The notes: generated from the letters alone by a model not told the origin. Shown: positions 1 through 5,136, counted from the stretch's first letter. The stretch: 7,035 nucleotides of DNA from Candidatus Hydrogenedentota bacterium (GCA_013349485.1 DUZM01000200.1:1-7035); one strand, 5' to 3'. Program-made: numbers and translations.

Positions 1-1
1 G

Positions 2-541
2 CTCGATCAAGCCATCTATTACGAGAACTAGGGCGACGGTTCGGATTGGACGCCGCACGACACCTCGATCACGCCCGTCGACAATGCGCCGGCCCACCTC
101 GACATCGGGTTCGCACAACCCGCCGCCCCTGAAGACGTCGAAGACACGCACCCGGACCTACTCGTCGCGGCGGCCGGCGGCGAATCCGTTTCTGTCTACA
201 TAAACATAACCGACACTGGCGGCGAAGGCGAGGGTGAAGGCGAGGGCGAAGGCGAAGGCGAGGGTGAAGGCGAGGGTGAAGGCGAAGGTGAGGGTGAAGG
301 CGAAGGTGAAGGCGAAGGTGAGGGCGAGGGCGAAGGTGAAGGAGAAGGTGAGGGCGAGGGTGAAGGCGAGGGTGAAGGCGAAGGGGAATCACCTCCGCGC
401 GGCTGCATCGGCGCAACGCTCCCCTCGTCAAACGGCCCATTCAACGGCCCGCGCGGCGACGTCTTGATTCTCGGTACCCTCGCAGCATGGTTCATCGCTG
501 CACAGCAGCGCCGAAAGAAACTTGCTGTCGGCGCCAATTGA
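2..541 (+). pseudogene. 3' part of a surface/secreted protein gene with Gly-Glu linker and C-terminal anchor, interrupted by TAG
   Basis: The reading frame enters from the left edge (LDQAIYYEN), meets TAG at 29-31, then continues in the same frame with GDGSDWTPHDTSI and on to TGA at 539-541. GC-rich third positions and protein-like composition on both sides of the TAG argue that both parts belong to one gene. No ATG, GTG or TTG lies in this frame between the TAG and the repeat, so the downstream part cannot be an independent gene. It contains an acidic Asp/Pro-rich extracellular-looking stretch (32-217), 28 Gly-Glu dipeptides (221-388), and a 50-residue tail: Cys in SPPRGCIG, a short hydrophobic stretch VLILGTLAAWFIAA, then RRKK near the end. 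Cys + hydrophobic helix + basic cluster resembles tripartite sorting signals such as MYXO-CTERM or SYNERG-CTERM; the exact class is not recognised. The TAG could be a nonsense mutation, a sequencing error or, least likely, readthrough. The function of the missing N-terminal part is unknown. Confidence 0.62.
221..388 (+). repeat. 28-copy hexanucleotide repeat GGNGAR encoding (Gly-Glu)28
   Basis: An uninterrupted run of 28 six-base units of the form GGN GAR. Gly codons are 15 GGC, 11 GGT, one GGA and one GGG; Glu codons are mixed GAA/GAG. The amino-acid pattern is perfect while third positions vary, which suggests an old array kept for its protein sequence rather than a freshly slipped microsatellite. 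It probably forms a flexible acidic spacer that holds the protein body away from the C-terminal membrane anchor. Because units are 6 nt, gain or loss of copies keeps the frame. Confidence 0.95.
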
Positions 542-568
542 AACGATAGATAGAACCTGACCACACAA

Positions 569-600
569 GGCGCGTCTGGAGCATAAGCTTCAGGCGCGCC
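569..600 (+). terminator. Strong hairpin 28 nt after the Gly-Glu gene, probable terminator
   Basis: Arms 569-582 (GGCGCGTCTGGAGC) and 587-600 (GCTTCAGGCGCGCC) form a 14-bp RNA stem with two G-U wobbles and a 4-nt ATAA loop. The sequence that follows (601-616) is moderately T-rich (gcttattcttgtgatt) rather than a clean T run. The position just after the TGA at 541 fits an intrinsic terminator for the + strand gene. Confidence 0.7.
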
Positions 601-790
601 GCTTATTCTTGTGATTCGATTCATCTTGCGTCGCTCAACGAAATGTGCGGGAGCCGCAGTCCCCCCAACAGCCGACGACGAGCAATACCAAGTTGCATTC
701 AAACGCTAGCAGAATGTGACGGGGCGTCACAAGGGACTAACGCCGTCTTTCGCGCAGTATAACGGAGCGAAACACGGGGTCTGATAATCA
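601..790. other. Intergenic stretch with no gene
   Basis: Between the hairpin at 569-600 and the CTAGACC cluster there is no open frame with coding character on either strand. The only structure seen is the dyad at 715-731. No promoter could be assigned. Confidence 0.6.
715..731. promoter_or_regulatory. Dyad TGTGACG-GGG-CGTCACA, possible operator or small hairpin
   Basis: A perfect 7-bp inverted repeat around a 3-nt centre. It contains the TGTGA/TCACA half-sites typical of CRP/FNR-family operators, but they are separated by 7 nt rather than the usual 6. It lies in the convergent intergenic region far from any start codon seen here, so a regulatory role has no supporting context. It could also be a small RNA hairpin. 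Confidence 0.3.
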
Positions 791-897
791 TCTAGGCGGC
801 TCCCTAGACCCTATGTCCCTAGACCCCACTAGACCAAGGCCGTGCCTAGACCAAGGCCGGTTCGACGCCAAAACCGCGGCGGCCCTAGACCAAGGCC
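791..897. repeat. Cluster of five CTAGACC repeats, three extended to CTAGACCAAGGC
   Basis: CTAGACC occurs at 804-810, 819-825, 829-835, 846-852 and 885-891. The last three are followed by AAGGC, and two match over the full 14 nt CCTAGACCAAGGCC (845-858, 884-897). Spacing is irregular (15, 10, 17 and 39 nt). The first copy also forms a 6-bp hairpin, TCTAGG/CCTAGA (791-796 with 803-808). There is no coding sequence in this stretch. It could be a decayed repeat element or a protein-binding array; spacers are too short and irregular for CRISPR. Confidence 0.7.
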
Positions 898-996
898 CAG
901 GCGTTCCGCTTGGATCAGGAGACGCTCCCTTGCGGTGAGCGGACAAACGACAAGATTGGCCGCCGCGGGCAGTTCCACGTAAAAACCGCGGCGGCC
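870..996. repeat. Direct repeat AAAACCGCGGCGGCC, two copies
   Basis: The same 15 nt occur at 870-884 and 982-996. Each copy contains CCGCGGCGGCC, the exact reverse complement of 958-968, so the middle segment can pair with either copy. The second pairing (958-968 with 986-996) makes the probable terminator of the operon on the other strand. Confidence 0.7.
958..996 (-). terminator. 11-bp inverted repeat after the STN gene, probable terminator
   Basis: GGCCGCCGCGG (958-968) and CCGCGGCGGCC (986-996) are perfect reverse complements with a 17-nt loop. Read on the - strand, the hairpin begins 15 nt after the TAA at 1012-1014 and is followed by AATCTTGTCGTTTG, which is only moderately T-rich. The position at the end of a three-gene operon supports termination; the weak T tract leaves it uncertain. 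Confidence 0.55.
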
Positions 997-1011
997 TTCG
1001 TCTCGATACCG

Positions 1012-2043
1012 TTACTCCGCAGAAAGCGGAGGTGGCGCAGCCGAACCGGCCGGCTCCTCAGGGGCGAAGAACGGGGACGTACTCTCCGTCATTTCCGACG
1101 TGCGTACCGGCGGCTCCTCGGGGGCGAAGAACGGGATATCTTCCGGGATGCTCGGCCCGGGAATGGTTTGTGCCCGGGCTCGGGTCGTGGCCAGAATGCC
1201 GTAGTCGCGCACGACGAAGCAAAGCGGCTCGCAGAGGTCCGTAAGCGCCAACAGCGCATCCCGAACCGGGACGTTTCTTGTCGTGATGTCATAAACGATA
1301 ATGTGCCCCGCGGCCGCGTCGGGGCTGATGTTAACCCCCACAAAATCTGCCAGGAAGTCCAGGATATCGACCAACTGCTCATCCTCGAAGTCGATCGAAA
1401 CACTAGTGTCTAGGATTTGCTGGATTGGCCGCTTGTCATCCTCGTGTGTCGGCCTGGGTGTTGGGACACCGGGCGGCGGTGACGGGAACGGTTCCATTGC
1501 CGACATAGATCCCGGCATCCCTGCGCCAACCAGGTACCGGGCGCGCGCCATCAGTTCCCCCAGCTCCGATTCGGCTAGGACTAGGGCTTGCTCCGCATTG
1601 GCCCGGGATACACGGGCGGGCACGACCCCCTTTTCCGCAGCAGCCAACGCAGACTTCAGTTGGTCCCGTGCACGGGCCGCTTGTGCACGGAGCTTCTTCA
1701 GCGCATTGTGCACTTCCGTGATTTCTTGGGTGACCTTCATGCGGGCCGCGTGCAGCTCGGCCTCGAGCCGCGCCAAGTCCGGATTCGAGCGGAGCGCGAC
1801 TTCGATCATTGCGCCGAGATCCTCGGGCACGGGAGGAAACACAATCTCCTCCGGCGGCTGGATCGGTTCGAGACCCATCATTCCGATAAGGCCGGGCGGA
1901 TGCGGCGCCGGTTCACCGAGGGGAGCGTCTTCGGGCGGGGCCGCGGTAGGTCCCGGGGCAGTCTCGGGCGCCTGGGAAAAGGCGCTCGAGCCGATGAGCA
2001 AGAGACAAAACAGGATGACGGTGTTACGTGCTAGCGTTTTCAT
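1012..2043 (-). CDS. Secreted coiled-coil protein with STN (secretin/TonB short N-terminal) domain
   Basis: 343 residues. Residues 1-23 form a signal peptide (Lys/Arg N-region, hydrophobic VILFCLLLIGSSAF, likely cleavage near SFSQ-A). A Pro/Ala-rich linker (24-75) is followed by a long Ala/Glu/Arg-rich helical stretch (about 80-172), probably coiled coil and resembling TolC-type helices. Residues 208-287 (VSIDFEDEQLVDILDFLADF to GILATT) match the STN/secretin N0 pattern seen in secretins and in transducing TonB receptors such as FecA. The tail carries FFAPEEP twice (305-311, 325-331). No secretin pore or beta-barrel follows, so it is a soluble periplasmic or cell-surface protein. ATG at 2043 has AAGGAG 10 nt upstream and overlaps the preceding gene by 20 nt, suggesting translational coupling. 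As third gene behind an ECF sigma factor, it may sense or be a target of that system; exact function unknown. Confidence 0.85.
   Translation of the reverse strand: MKTLARNTVILFCLLLIGSSAFSQAPETAPGPTAAPPEDAPLGEPAPHPPGLIGMMGLEPIQPPEEIVFPPVPEDLGAMIEVALRSNPDLARLEAELHAARMKVTQEITEVHNALKKLRAQAARARDQLKSALAAAEKGVVPARVSRANAEQALVLAESELGELMARARYLVGAGMPGSMSAMEPFPSPPPGVPTPRPTHEDDKRPIQQILDTSVSIDFEDEQLVDILDFLADFVGVNISPDAAAGHIIVYDITTRNVPVRDALLALTDLCEPLCFVVRDYGILATTRARAQTIPGPSIPEDIPFFAPEEPPVRTSEMTESTSPFFAPEEPAGSAAPPPLSAE
1051..1135 (-). repeat. 60-nt-period duplication encoding two FFAPEEP motifs
   Basis: 1051-1075 and 1111-1135 agree at 24 of 25 bases and sit exactly 60 nt (20 codons) apart, inside the C-terminal tail of the STN-domain gene. 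The surrounding residues are not conserved between copies, so this is either the remnant of a tandem duplication or a short linear motif kept under selection. Confidence 0.75.
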
Positions 2044-2614
2044 TCGGAATAGTCTCCTTGATTCGGGCTTGCTTCAAACTGAACAGAAGCCAACTATCGT
2101 TGGGATTCAACTCGGTCTGCCGGGTCGCTGGCAAGAGGTCCAGCAACTGACGGTAGTAATAGAGCGCCGCCTGCACGTCGCCCCGCTCGATCAAATGCCT
2201 GTCGCCCGCGCGCTCAAGCAGTTGCATCCGCTCATCGAGCGGCGCGGTAGCCACGCGCCCGGCAAACGCTTTCGGATCGATCAGTAAATCAGCAGGGACC
2301 AATTCGACATCGGCCGGCTTCGATGGTTGCGGCTCGAGTCCTGACGGAATTGCCACCGGCGTTCCTTGCGCAAGGATCGGCACGGTCGGTTCGCTTTCGC
2401 GCACGGCCAGGTGCATTGTGGCCAGGCCCGCGACATAGGCCAGGGCAGCACCTGCCAAAGCGATTGCCCTGCGCCGTCGGGGCCGTGCGCGCACCGTTGC
2501 GCATGTCCGCCGCAGCACGCGCTCGCGCAAGTTGCCCGGGGCAAACACACCTCGCGGCAACTCGTCGAGCCCTTCGACCAAGGGCTCGGCCTCGTCGAAA
2601 TGCTCATTGACCAT
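2024..2614 (-). CDS. Single-pass membrane protein in anti-sigma position, with TPR-like C-terminal part
   Basis: 196 residues from ATG at 2614, chosen because AAGGAG lies 9 nt upstream; the longer TTG start at 2632 would place the Shine-Dalgarno inside the coding region. Residues 1-49 are cytoplasmic and end in a basic cluster (RPRRRR). Residues 50-70 are a transmembrane helix (AIALAGAALAYVAGLATMHL). A Pro-rich periplasmic linker follows, then about 127-162 an amphipathic helical repeat (LLERAGDRHLIERGDVQAAL...) reminiscent of one TPR unit. Its position just after an ECF sigma factor, its topology and its size fit an anti-sigma factor. It has only one Cys (about residue 38), so the HxxxCxxC zinc finger of classical zinc anti-sigma proteins is absent. 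The anti-sigma role is inferred from position and topology, not from a domain match. Confidence 0.8.
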   Translation of the reverse strand: MVNEHFDEAEPLVEGLDELPRGVFAPGNLRERVLRRTCATVRARPRRRRAIALAGAALAYVAGLATMHLAVRESEPTVPILAQGTPVAIPSGLEPQPSKPADVELVPADLLIDPKAFAGRVATAPLDERMQLLERAGDRHLIERGDVQAALYYYRQLLDLLPATRQTELNPNDSWLLFSLKQARIKETIPNENAST

Positions 2615-2639
2615 GCTTCGGTTCTCCTTCAAGCCTTGC

Positions 2640-2659
2640 GGTCGCGCAGGAGCGCGACC
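2640..2659 (-). repeat. 8-bp GC-rich hairpin between sigma and anti-sigma genes
   Basis: GGTCGCGC (2640-2647) and GCGCGACC (2652-2659) are perfect reverse complements around the loop AGGA. On the - strand it lies between the sigma stop codon (2686-2688) and the Shine-Dalgarno of the next gene. There is no T tract on the downstream side, so full termination is unlikely; it could protect mRNA or tune the ratio of the two proteins. It may also be one copy of a dispersed palindromic repeat. Confidence 0.6.
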
Positions 2660-2685
2660 CTACACCCGCGCGCGCAATGCCGTCT

Positions 2686-3246
2686 TCATTCATCGAGCTT
2701 CCTGTATGCCTTTCGGAACTCGGCGCGGGCGCGGGTCAACAGCGACTCGACGGCCTTGACCGACTCGCCCGACCTGCCGGCCATCTGCGCGACGGTCAGG
2801 CGCTCTTCGTACTTGGCGCGCAACGCCTCCCGGTACCTCGGCGGCAGGGCGGCGATAGCCAGAGCTACTTGTTCGGCTACGGCGACCTGCGCACCGTGAG
2901 GTGTCGCAGGCGCCGCGTGCTCGATGTCGTCGGTGAGCCGCTCGGCGCCATCTCGCCTGCGCCACTTGCGCCGATGGTTGCGGAGAACGTTTTCCGCAAT
3001 ACCCCGCATCCAGGTCATGAACCGCGCGCGGTCGGGGTCGAATGTGCGGATGCGCCGGACGGCGACGAGCCAGCATTCCTGGACCACGTCTTCGGTGCGC
3101 TGAGCATGGCCGTGCGTTTGCCGGTACACATAGGCATAGAGCGGGTGGAAACAGCGGTCGTAGAGCGCGCGCCATGCGGTTTCATCGCCTGCCAACACGG
3201 CGTCGCGCAGGCCGCGTTCCTCCCAGTTGCGCTCGTTCAGTTCCAT
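2686..3246 (-). CDS. ECF-type RNA polymerase sigma factor (sigma-70 family)
   Basis: 186 residues, the normal length for a two-domain ECF sigma factor. Region 2 spans about 23-97: it includes ALYDRCFHPLYAYVYR and the core-binding motif TEDVVQECWLVAVRRI (51-66), then FDPDRARFMTWMRGIAENVLRNHRR, where the WMRGIAENVLRN part corresponds to -10 recognition and melting. A short linker (98-125) leads to region 4 (about 128-182) with ALPPRYREALRAKYEERLTV and the helix-turn-helix VAQMAGRSGESVKAVESLLTRARAEFRK that would contact the -35 element. No region 1.1 or 3 is present. It directs transcription of a regulon that likely includes its own operon. The next gene downstream, 71 nt away, is a single-pass membrane protein in the anti-sigma position. 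The ATG at 3246 has only a weak Shine-Dalgarno; an inverted repeat lies just upstream. The ECF subgroup cannot be assigned by eye. Confidence 0.93.
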   Translation of the reverse strand: MELNERNWEERGLRDAVLAGDETAWRALYDRCFHPLYAYVYRQTHGHAQRTEDVVQECWLVAVRRIRTFDPDRARFMTWMRGIAENVLRNHRRKWRRRDGAERLTDDIEHAAPATPHGAQVAVAEQVALAIAALPPRYREALRAKYEERLTVAQMAGRSGESVKAVESLLTRARAEFRKAYRKLDE

Positions 3247-3262
3247 TGGGCGTCCCGGTGGC

Positions 3263-3288
3263 CTCTCACTTAGTTATTGTCGTGAGAG
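3263..3288 (-). promoter_or_regulatory. 7-bp inverted repeat in the sigma factor leader
   Basis: CTCTCAC (3263-3269) and GTGAGAG (3282-3288) are perfect reverse complements separated by 12 AT-rich bases. The arm proximal to the gene ends 16 nt before the sigma ATG, and GAGAGG overlapping this arm is the only other purine-rich candidate near the start. It could be an operator, or an RNA hairpin that limits translation of the sigma factor. No clear -35/-10 pair could be assigned nearby. Confidence 0.5.
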
Positions 3289-3365
3289 CGCATAATCCTT
3301 CGCAGGAAAGCGTACCACGGCGTGGCCCGGGACAGAAAATGAAATGGGGCTTCTGAGGGATAACC

Positions 3366-3422
3366 ATGGACGGACACGGACAGATACGGACAGGCACGGA
3401 CGGACACGGACGGACACAGACC
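3366..3422. repeat. 10-nt tandem repeat, consensus ACGGACRGRY
   Basis: About five and a half imperfect copies in exact 10-nt phase: every tenth base from 3366 restarts the pattern ACGGAC (ATGGAC and ACAGAC at the edges). The variable part reads GGAC, AGAT, AGGC, GGAC, GGAC. The period is close to one DNA helical turn, so identical bases face the same side. Similar ACGGACACGGAC tracts are familiar intergenic repeats in PVC-type genomes (recollection, not a search). The window alone shows no function. Confidence 0.85.
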
Positions 3423-3523
3423 CCACACCTGTGCCCGGTCGCATCTTCCCTCGTCCTGCCGCCAAGCCGGGCCGCAGGCTCCGGGCAGCGTCGGGGGGGA
3501 GCGACGGCAGCGGCGGGCGGGGG

Positions 3524-4654
3524 CTAGCCGGCATACGGTCTCGAGAATTCGGTGTACAGACCGTCTAGTTCTAGTGGCGGGGGGGCAGGATCGACCCAGA
3601 TGGCTAGGCCTTCCGGCCGCAACTGCGCGCGCAGTTCGAGGACCTCTTCGGGTGGCGTGTTAATTAACAGCGAACGTCCTCTTCTTTGGATCTTTTTGAA
3701 CATATCGATCCACGGCAACACGGATGGCGCACTCTTTTCCGGGATGTATTGGATCGCCTTAATCTCGGGCACTTCCAACAGCGGATCAAGATGCCTGGCG
3801 GCGGCGGAACCGTCCAAGTGAAACACGGCCCGGCCGATTGTGGCAGCCTGCCGCGCAATGTCGGGGAGACAGACACGCTCGAACTCGTCCGGACCGATCA
3901 TGCAACAGAAGTCACACGCGGGAACGGTGTACACCTCGTTTGACCAGACCATCAGCCAATGTATCAGACCGGCGCCGCGGCCTACAGTGAGGTCGCATAG
4001 TCCTCGGAATGCCGTGTGCCAAGCCGGATACATCGCATCGAGCGCCCGACACACGCGGTTCGGGCGCTCGATGACGTCCATGCACAGCTTCGTGGCGCCG
4101 CGCAGGCTGAGCAGCACGTCTGCCGGGCCGAATAGATCCGGCGAACAGACGAGATAGCGTCCGGGGCCGTCATTGGCGACGCGTTCGAGGAGCGCGCGCA
4201 TTTGTTGCCGCCAAGGGTGGTCTTTTTTGACCGTCCAATCCGGTTCGTTCGACCAGTCGTCGGCGATAAACGGGTGCGTCCAGACCGTGTCGGGGCCGCG
4301 TTCGGTTTCGGCGCCGAACAAGGCCCCCAACACGCCGGGGCCGAAGTCCACACGCACGAACGGCAACGCATCGCCTACCCGGTGCAGTTGGGCCATATCC
4401 GCCAACTTCGCTTCGAGCCAGCGGTCTGGGTCCTCGAGAAGATCCAGCCGCCGTGTGATAGGCCGGCGCGGGTCCGCATTGACGGCCCCAATAAACACCG
4501 GTCGATCAAGCACGTCCTGCGCCCACCACGCCTCAAACCGGCCGGCAATCCGCGGGAACTCCTCACAGAACTCGAGCGGCCCCGAAGCGATCCTTGCTAA
4601 CGTGTCCGACCAATCTGACAACTCGACGATGGGTATAACAGGCAGCGTCGGCAT
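3524..4654 (-). CDS. Uroporphyrinogen decarboxylase-like protein (UroD/MtaA superfamily)
   Basis: 376 residues, somewhat longer than classical HemE (about 340-350). Visible features are a divergent N-terminal part with FEAWWAQDVLDRPVF, a segment around YLVCSPDLFGPADVLLSLRG where the superfamily forms part of the barrel, and MVWSNEVYTVPACDFCCMIGPDEFERVCLPDIARQAATIG. After that come the FHLDGSAAARHLDPLLEVPE stretch and IQYIPEKSAPS, a pattern typical of UroD-like proteins in PVC-type bacteria. The superfamily includes uroporphyrinogen decarboxylase and corrinoid-dependent methyltransferases (MtaA/MtbA); this protein lacks the His-X-Cys zinc pair expected of MtaA at the FHLDG position, so neither activity can be assigned. 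ATG at 4654 has GGAGG 9 nt upstream. No heme or cobamide genes are adjacent. It lies 63 nt downstream of the holin-like gene on the same strand, and may be host flank or cargo of the phage region. Confidence 0.85.
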   Translation of the reverse strand: MPTLPVIPIVELSDWSDTLARIASGPLEFCEEFPRIAGRFEAWWAQDVLDRPVFIGAVNADPRRPITRRLDLLEDPDRWLEAKLADMAQLHRVGDALPFVRVDFGPGVLGALFGAETERGPDTVWTHPFIADDWSNEPDWTVKKDHPWRQQMRALLERVANDGPGRYLVCSPDLFGPADVLLSLRGATKLCMDVIERPNRVCRALDAMYPAWHTAFRGLCDLTVGRGAGLIHWLMVWSNEVYTVPACDFCCMIGPDEFERVCLPDIARQAATIGRAVFHLDGSAAARHLDPLLEVPEIKAIQYIPEKSAPSVLPWIDMFKKIQRRGRSLLINTPPEEVLELRAQLRPEGLAIWVDPAPPPLELDGLYTEFSRPYAG

Positions 4655-4670
4655 ACTCGACGACCTCCGG

Positions 4671-4683
4671 CGCTAATTTAGCG
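4671..4683 (-). promoter_or_regulatory. Palindrome CGCTAA-T-TTAGCG upstream of the UroD-like gene
   Basis: A perfect 6-bp inverted repeat about a single central base, immediately upstream of the GGAGG Shine-Dalgarno of the UroD-like gene. A 1-nt centre is unsuitable for a hairpin loop, so a dimeric regulator site is the better reading, if it is functional. It lies in the 63-nt gap after the holin-like gene. Confidence 0.4.
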
Positions 4684-4717
4684 TTCCCCGGAGTTGATTG
4701 TCCACAACAGAAACGGG

Positions 4718-5086
4718 CTATCGTTGTTTCAGTCGTTGGACCAACTTGGCGATCCAGAGGTCGATGTAGGCTTCACCGAGTTCGCGGAGCACATCGACGC
4801 CTTCGGTTCTGCCGAAGGCGATGGCGGCTTCCCGGGCGAGTTGGCGGGCGTGGCGCCGTTCTTCGTCCGAGAGTCGTCCGTCGGCGCTGGCCTCTTTGAT
4901 GGCGCGGACGTAAGTTCGATACGTCTGTTCGACGCCGGCCTCGAGCGCCTCGATTGCGCGGTAATAGCGCCTGCGGCGCTGCCGCGCATACCAGCTCGTC
5001 GATTTGAAGAACGTCCAAATACCGCCTAGAACTGTGCCCAATATCGTCAGGCCCGCTTCCGACTCCAATATACCTTCCAGACTCAT
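4718..5086 (-). CDS. Small single-TM protein, holin-like
   Basis: 122 residues from ATG at 5086, which has AAGGAG 8 nt upstream; longer versions of this frame extend back through the peptidase gene and are not plausible. Residues 10-27 form one hydrophobic helix (EAGLTILGTVLGGIWTFF), followed by a basic cluster RQRRRR (35-40) and a charged helical C-terminal domain with the polar turn ASADGRLSDEE (66-76) and an amphipathic end. One N-terminal TM segment plus a charged helical tail resembles the layout of Holin_LLH-type phage holins, which let endolysin reach the wall. Its position 50 nt after an endolysin-like peptidase supports a lysis role. The function is inferred from context and topology. 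A scaffold or unrelated membrane-tethered phage protein is possible. Confidence 0.75.
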   Translation of the reverse strand: MSLEGILESEAGLTILGTVLGGIWTFFKSTSWYARQRRRRYYRAIEALEAGVEQTYRTYVRAIKEASADGRLSDEERRHARQLAREAAIAFGRTEGVDVLRELGEAYIDLWIAKLVQRLKQR

Positions 5087-5136
5087 GCTGTAAACTCCTT
5101 TAGGACCGTCTGCGCACGCCGCCGGTGGCGCGGGGT

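Larger units (their letters stand above)
3247..3523. other. 277-nt intergenic region between UroD-like gene and sigma factor
   Basis: No convincing gene. It holds the inverted repeat at 3263-3288, an 11-bp palindrome CCACG-G-CGTGG at 3315-3325, and the 10-nt-period repeat at 3366-3422. Next to the UroD-like stop codon is a G-rich stretch with a weak 5-bp hairpin (CGTCG 3489-3493 / CGACG 3502-3506) that is not a persuasive terminator. Open frames across the repeat give low-complexity peptides and look like products of the repeat, not genes. Confidence 0.7.

Noticed and set aside
29..31. Genome-wide recoding of TAG as a sense codon
   Set aside because: TAG terminates at least four plausible genes in this same window at sensible places, so it acts as a normal stop here.
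234..467. + strand frame encoding Lys-Ala/Arg-Val repeats
   Set aside because: It is a shifted reading of the hexanucleotide repeat, which keeps several frames open at once; it starts inside the repeat.
196..702. 168-residue - strand frame with a long Ser-Pro repeat
   Set aside because: It is the antisense reading of the Gly-Glu repeat and anchor region; its other part lies in non-coding DNA. The + strand frame has better composition and an end followed by a hairpin.
791..897. CRISPR array
   Set aside because: Repeat units are only 7-14 nt and spacers are 3-32 nt and irregular; no cas genes are present.
910..2287. Long + strand frames opposite the STN and membrane protein genes
   Set aside because: They are antisense to genes with clear domains, signal peptide and Shine-Dalgarno sites, and have Arg/Ser-rich composition typical of GC-rich shadow frames.
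3274..3568. Small proteins across the ACGGAC repeat on both strands
   Set aside because: Their sequence is low-complexity (RTRTDTD, SVSVRVRP), produced by the repeat; there is no Shine-Dalgarno or homology-like content.
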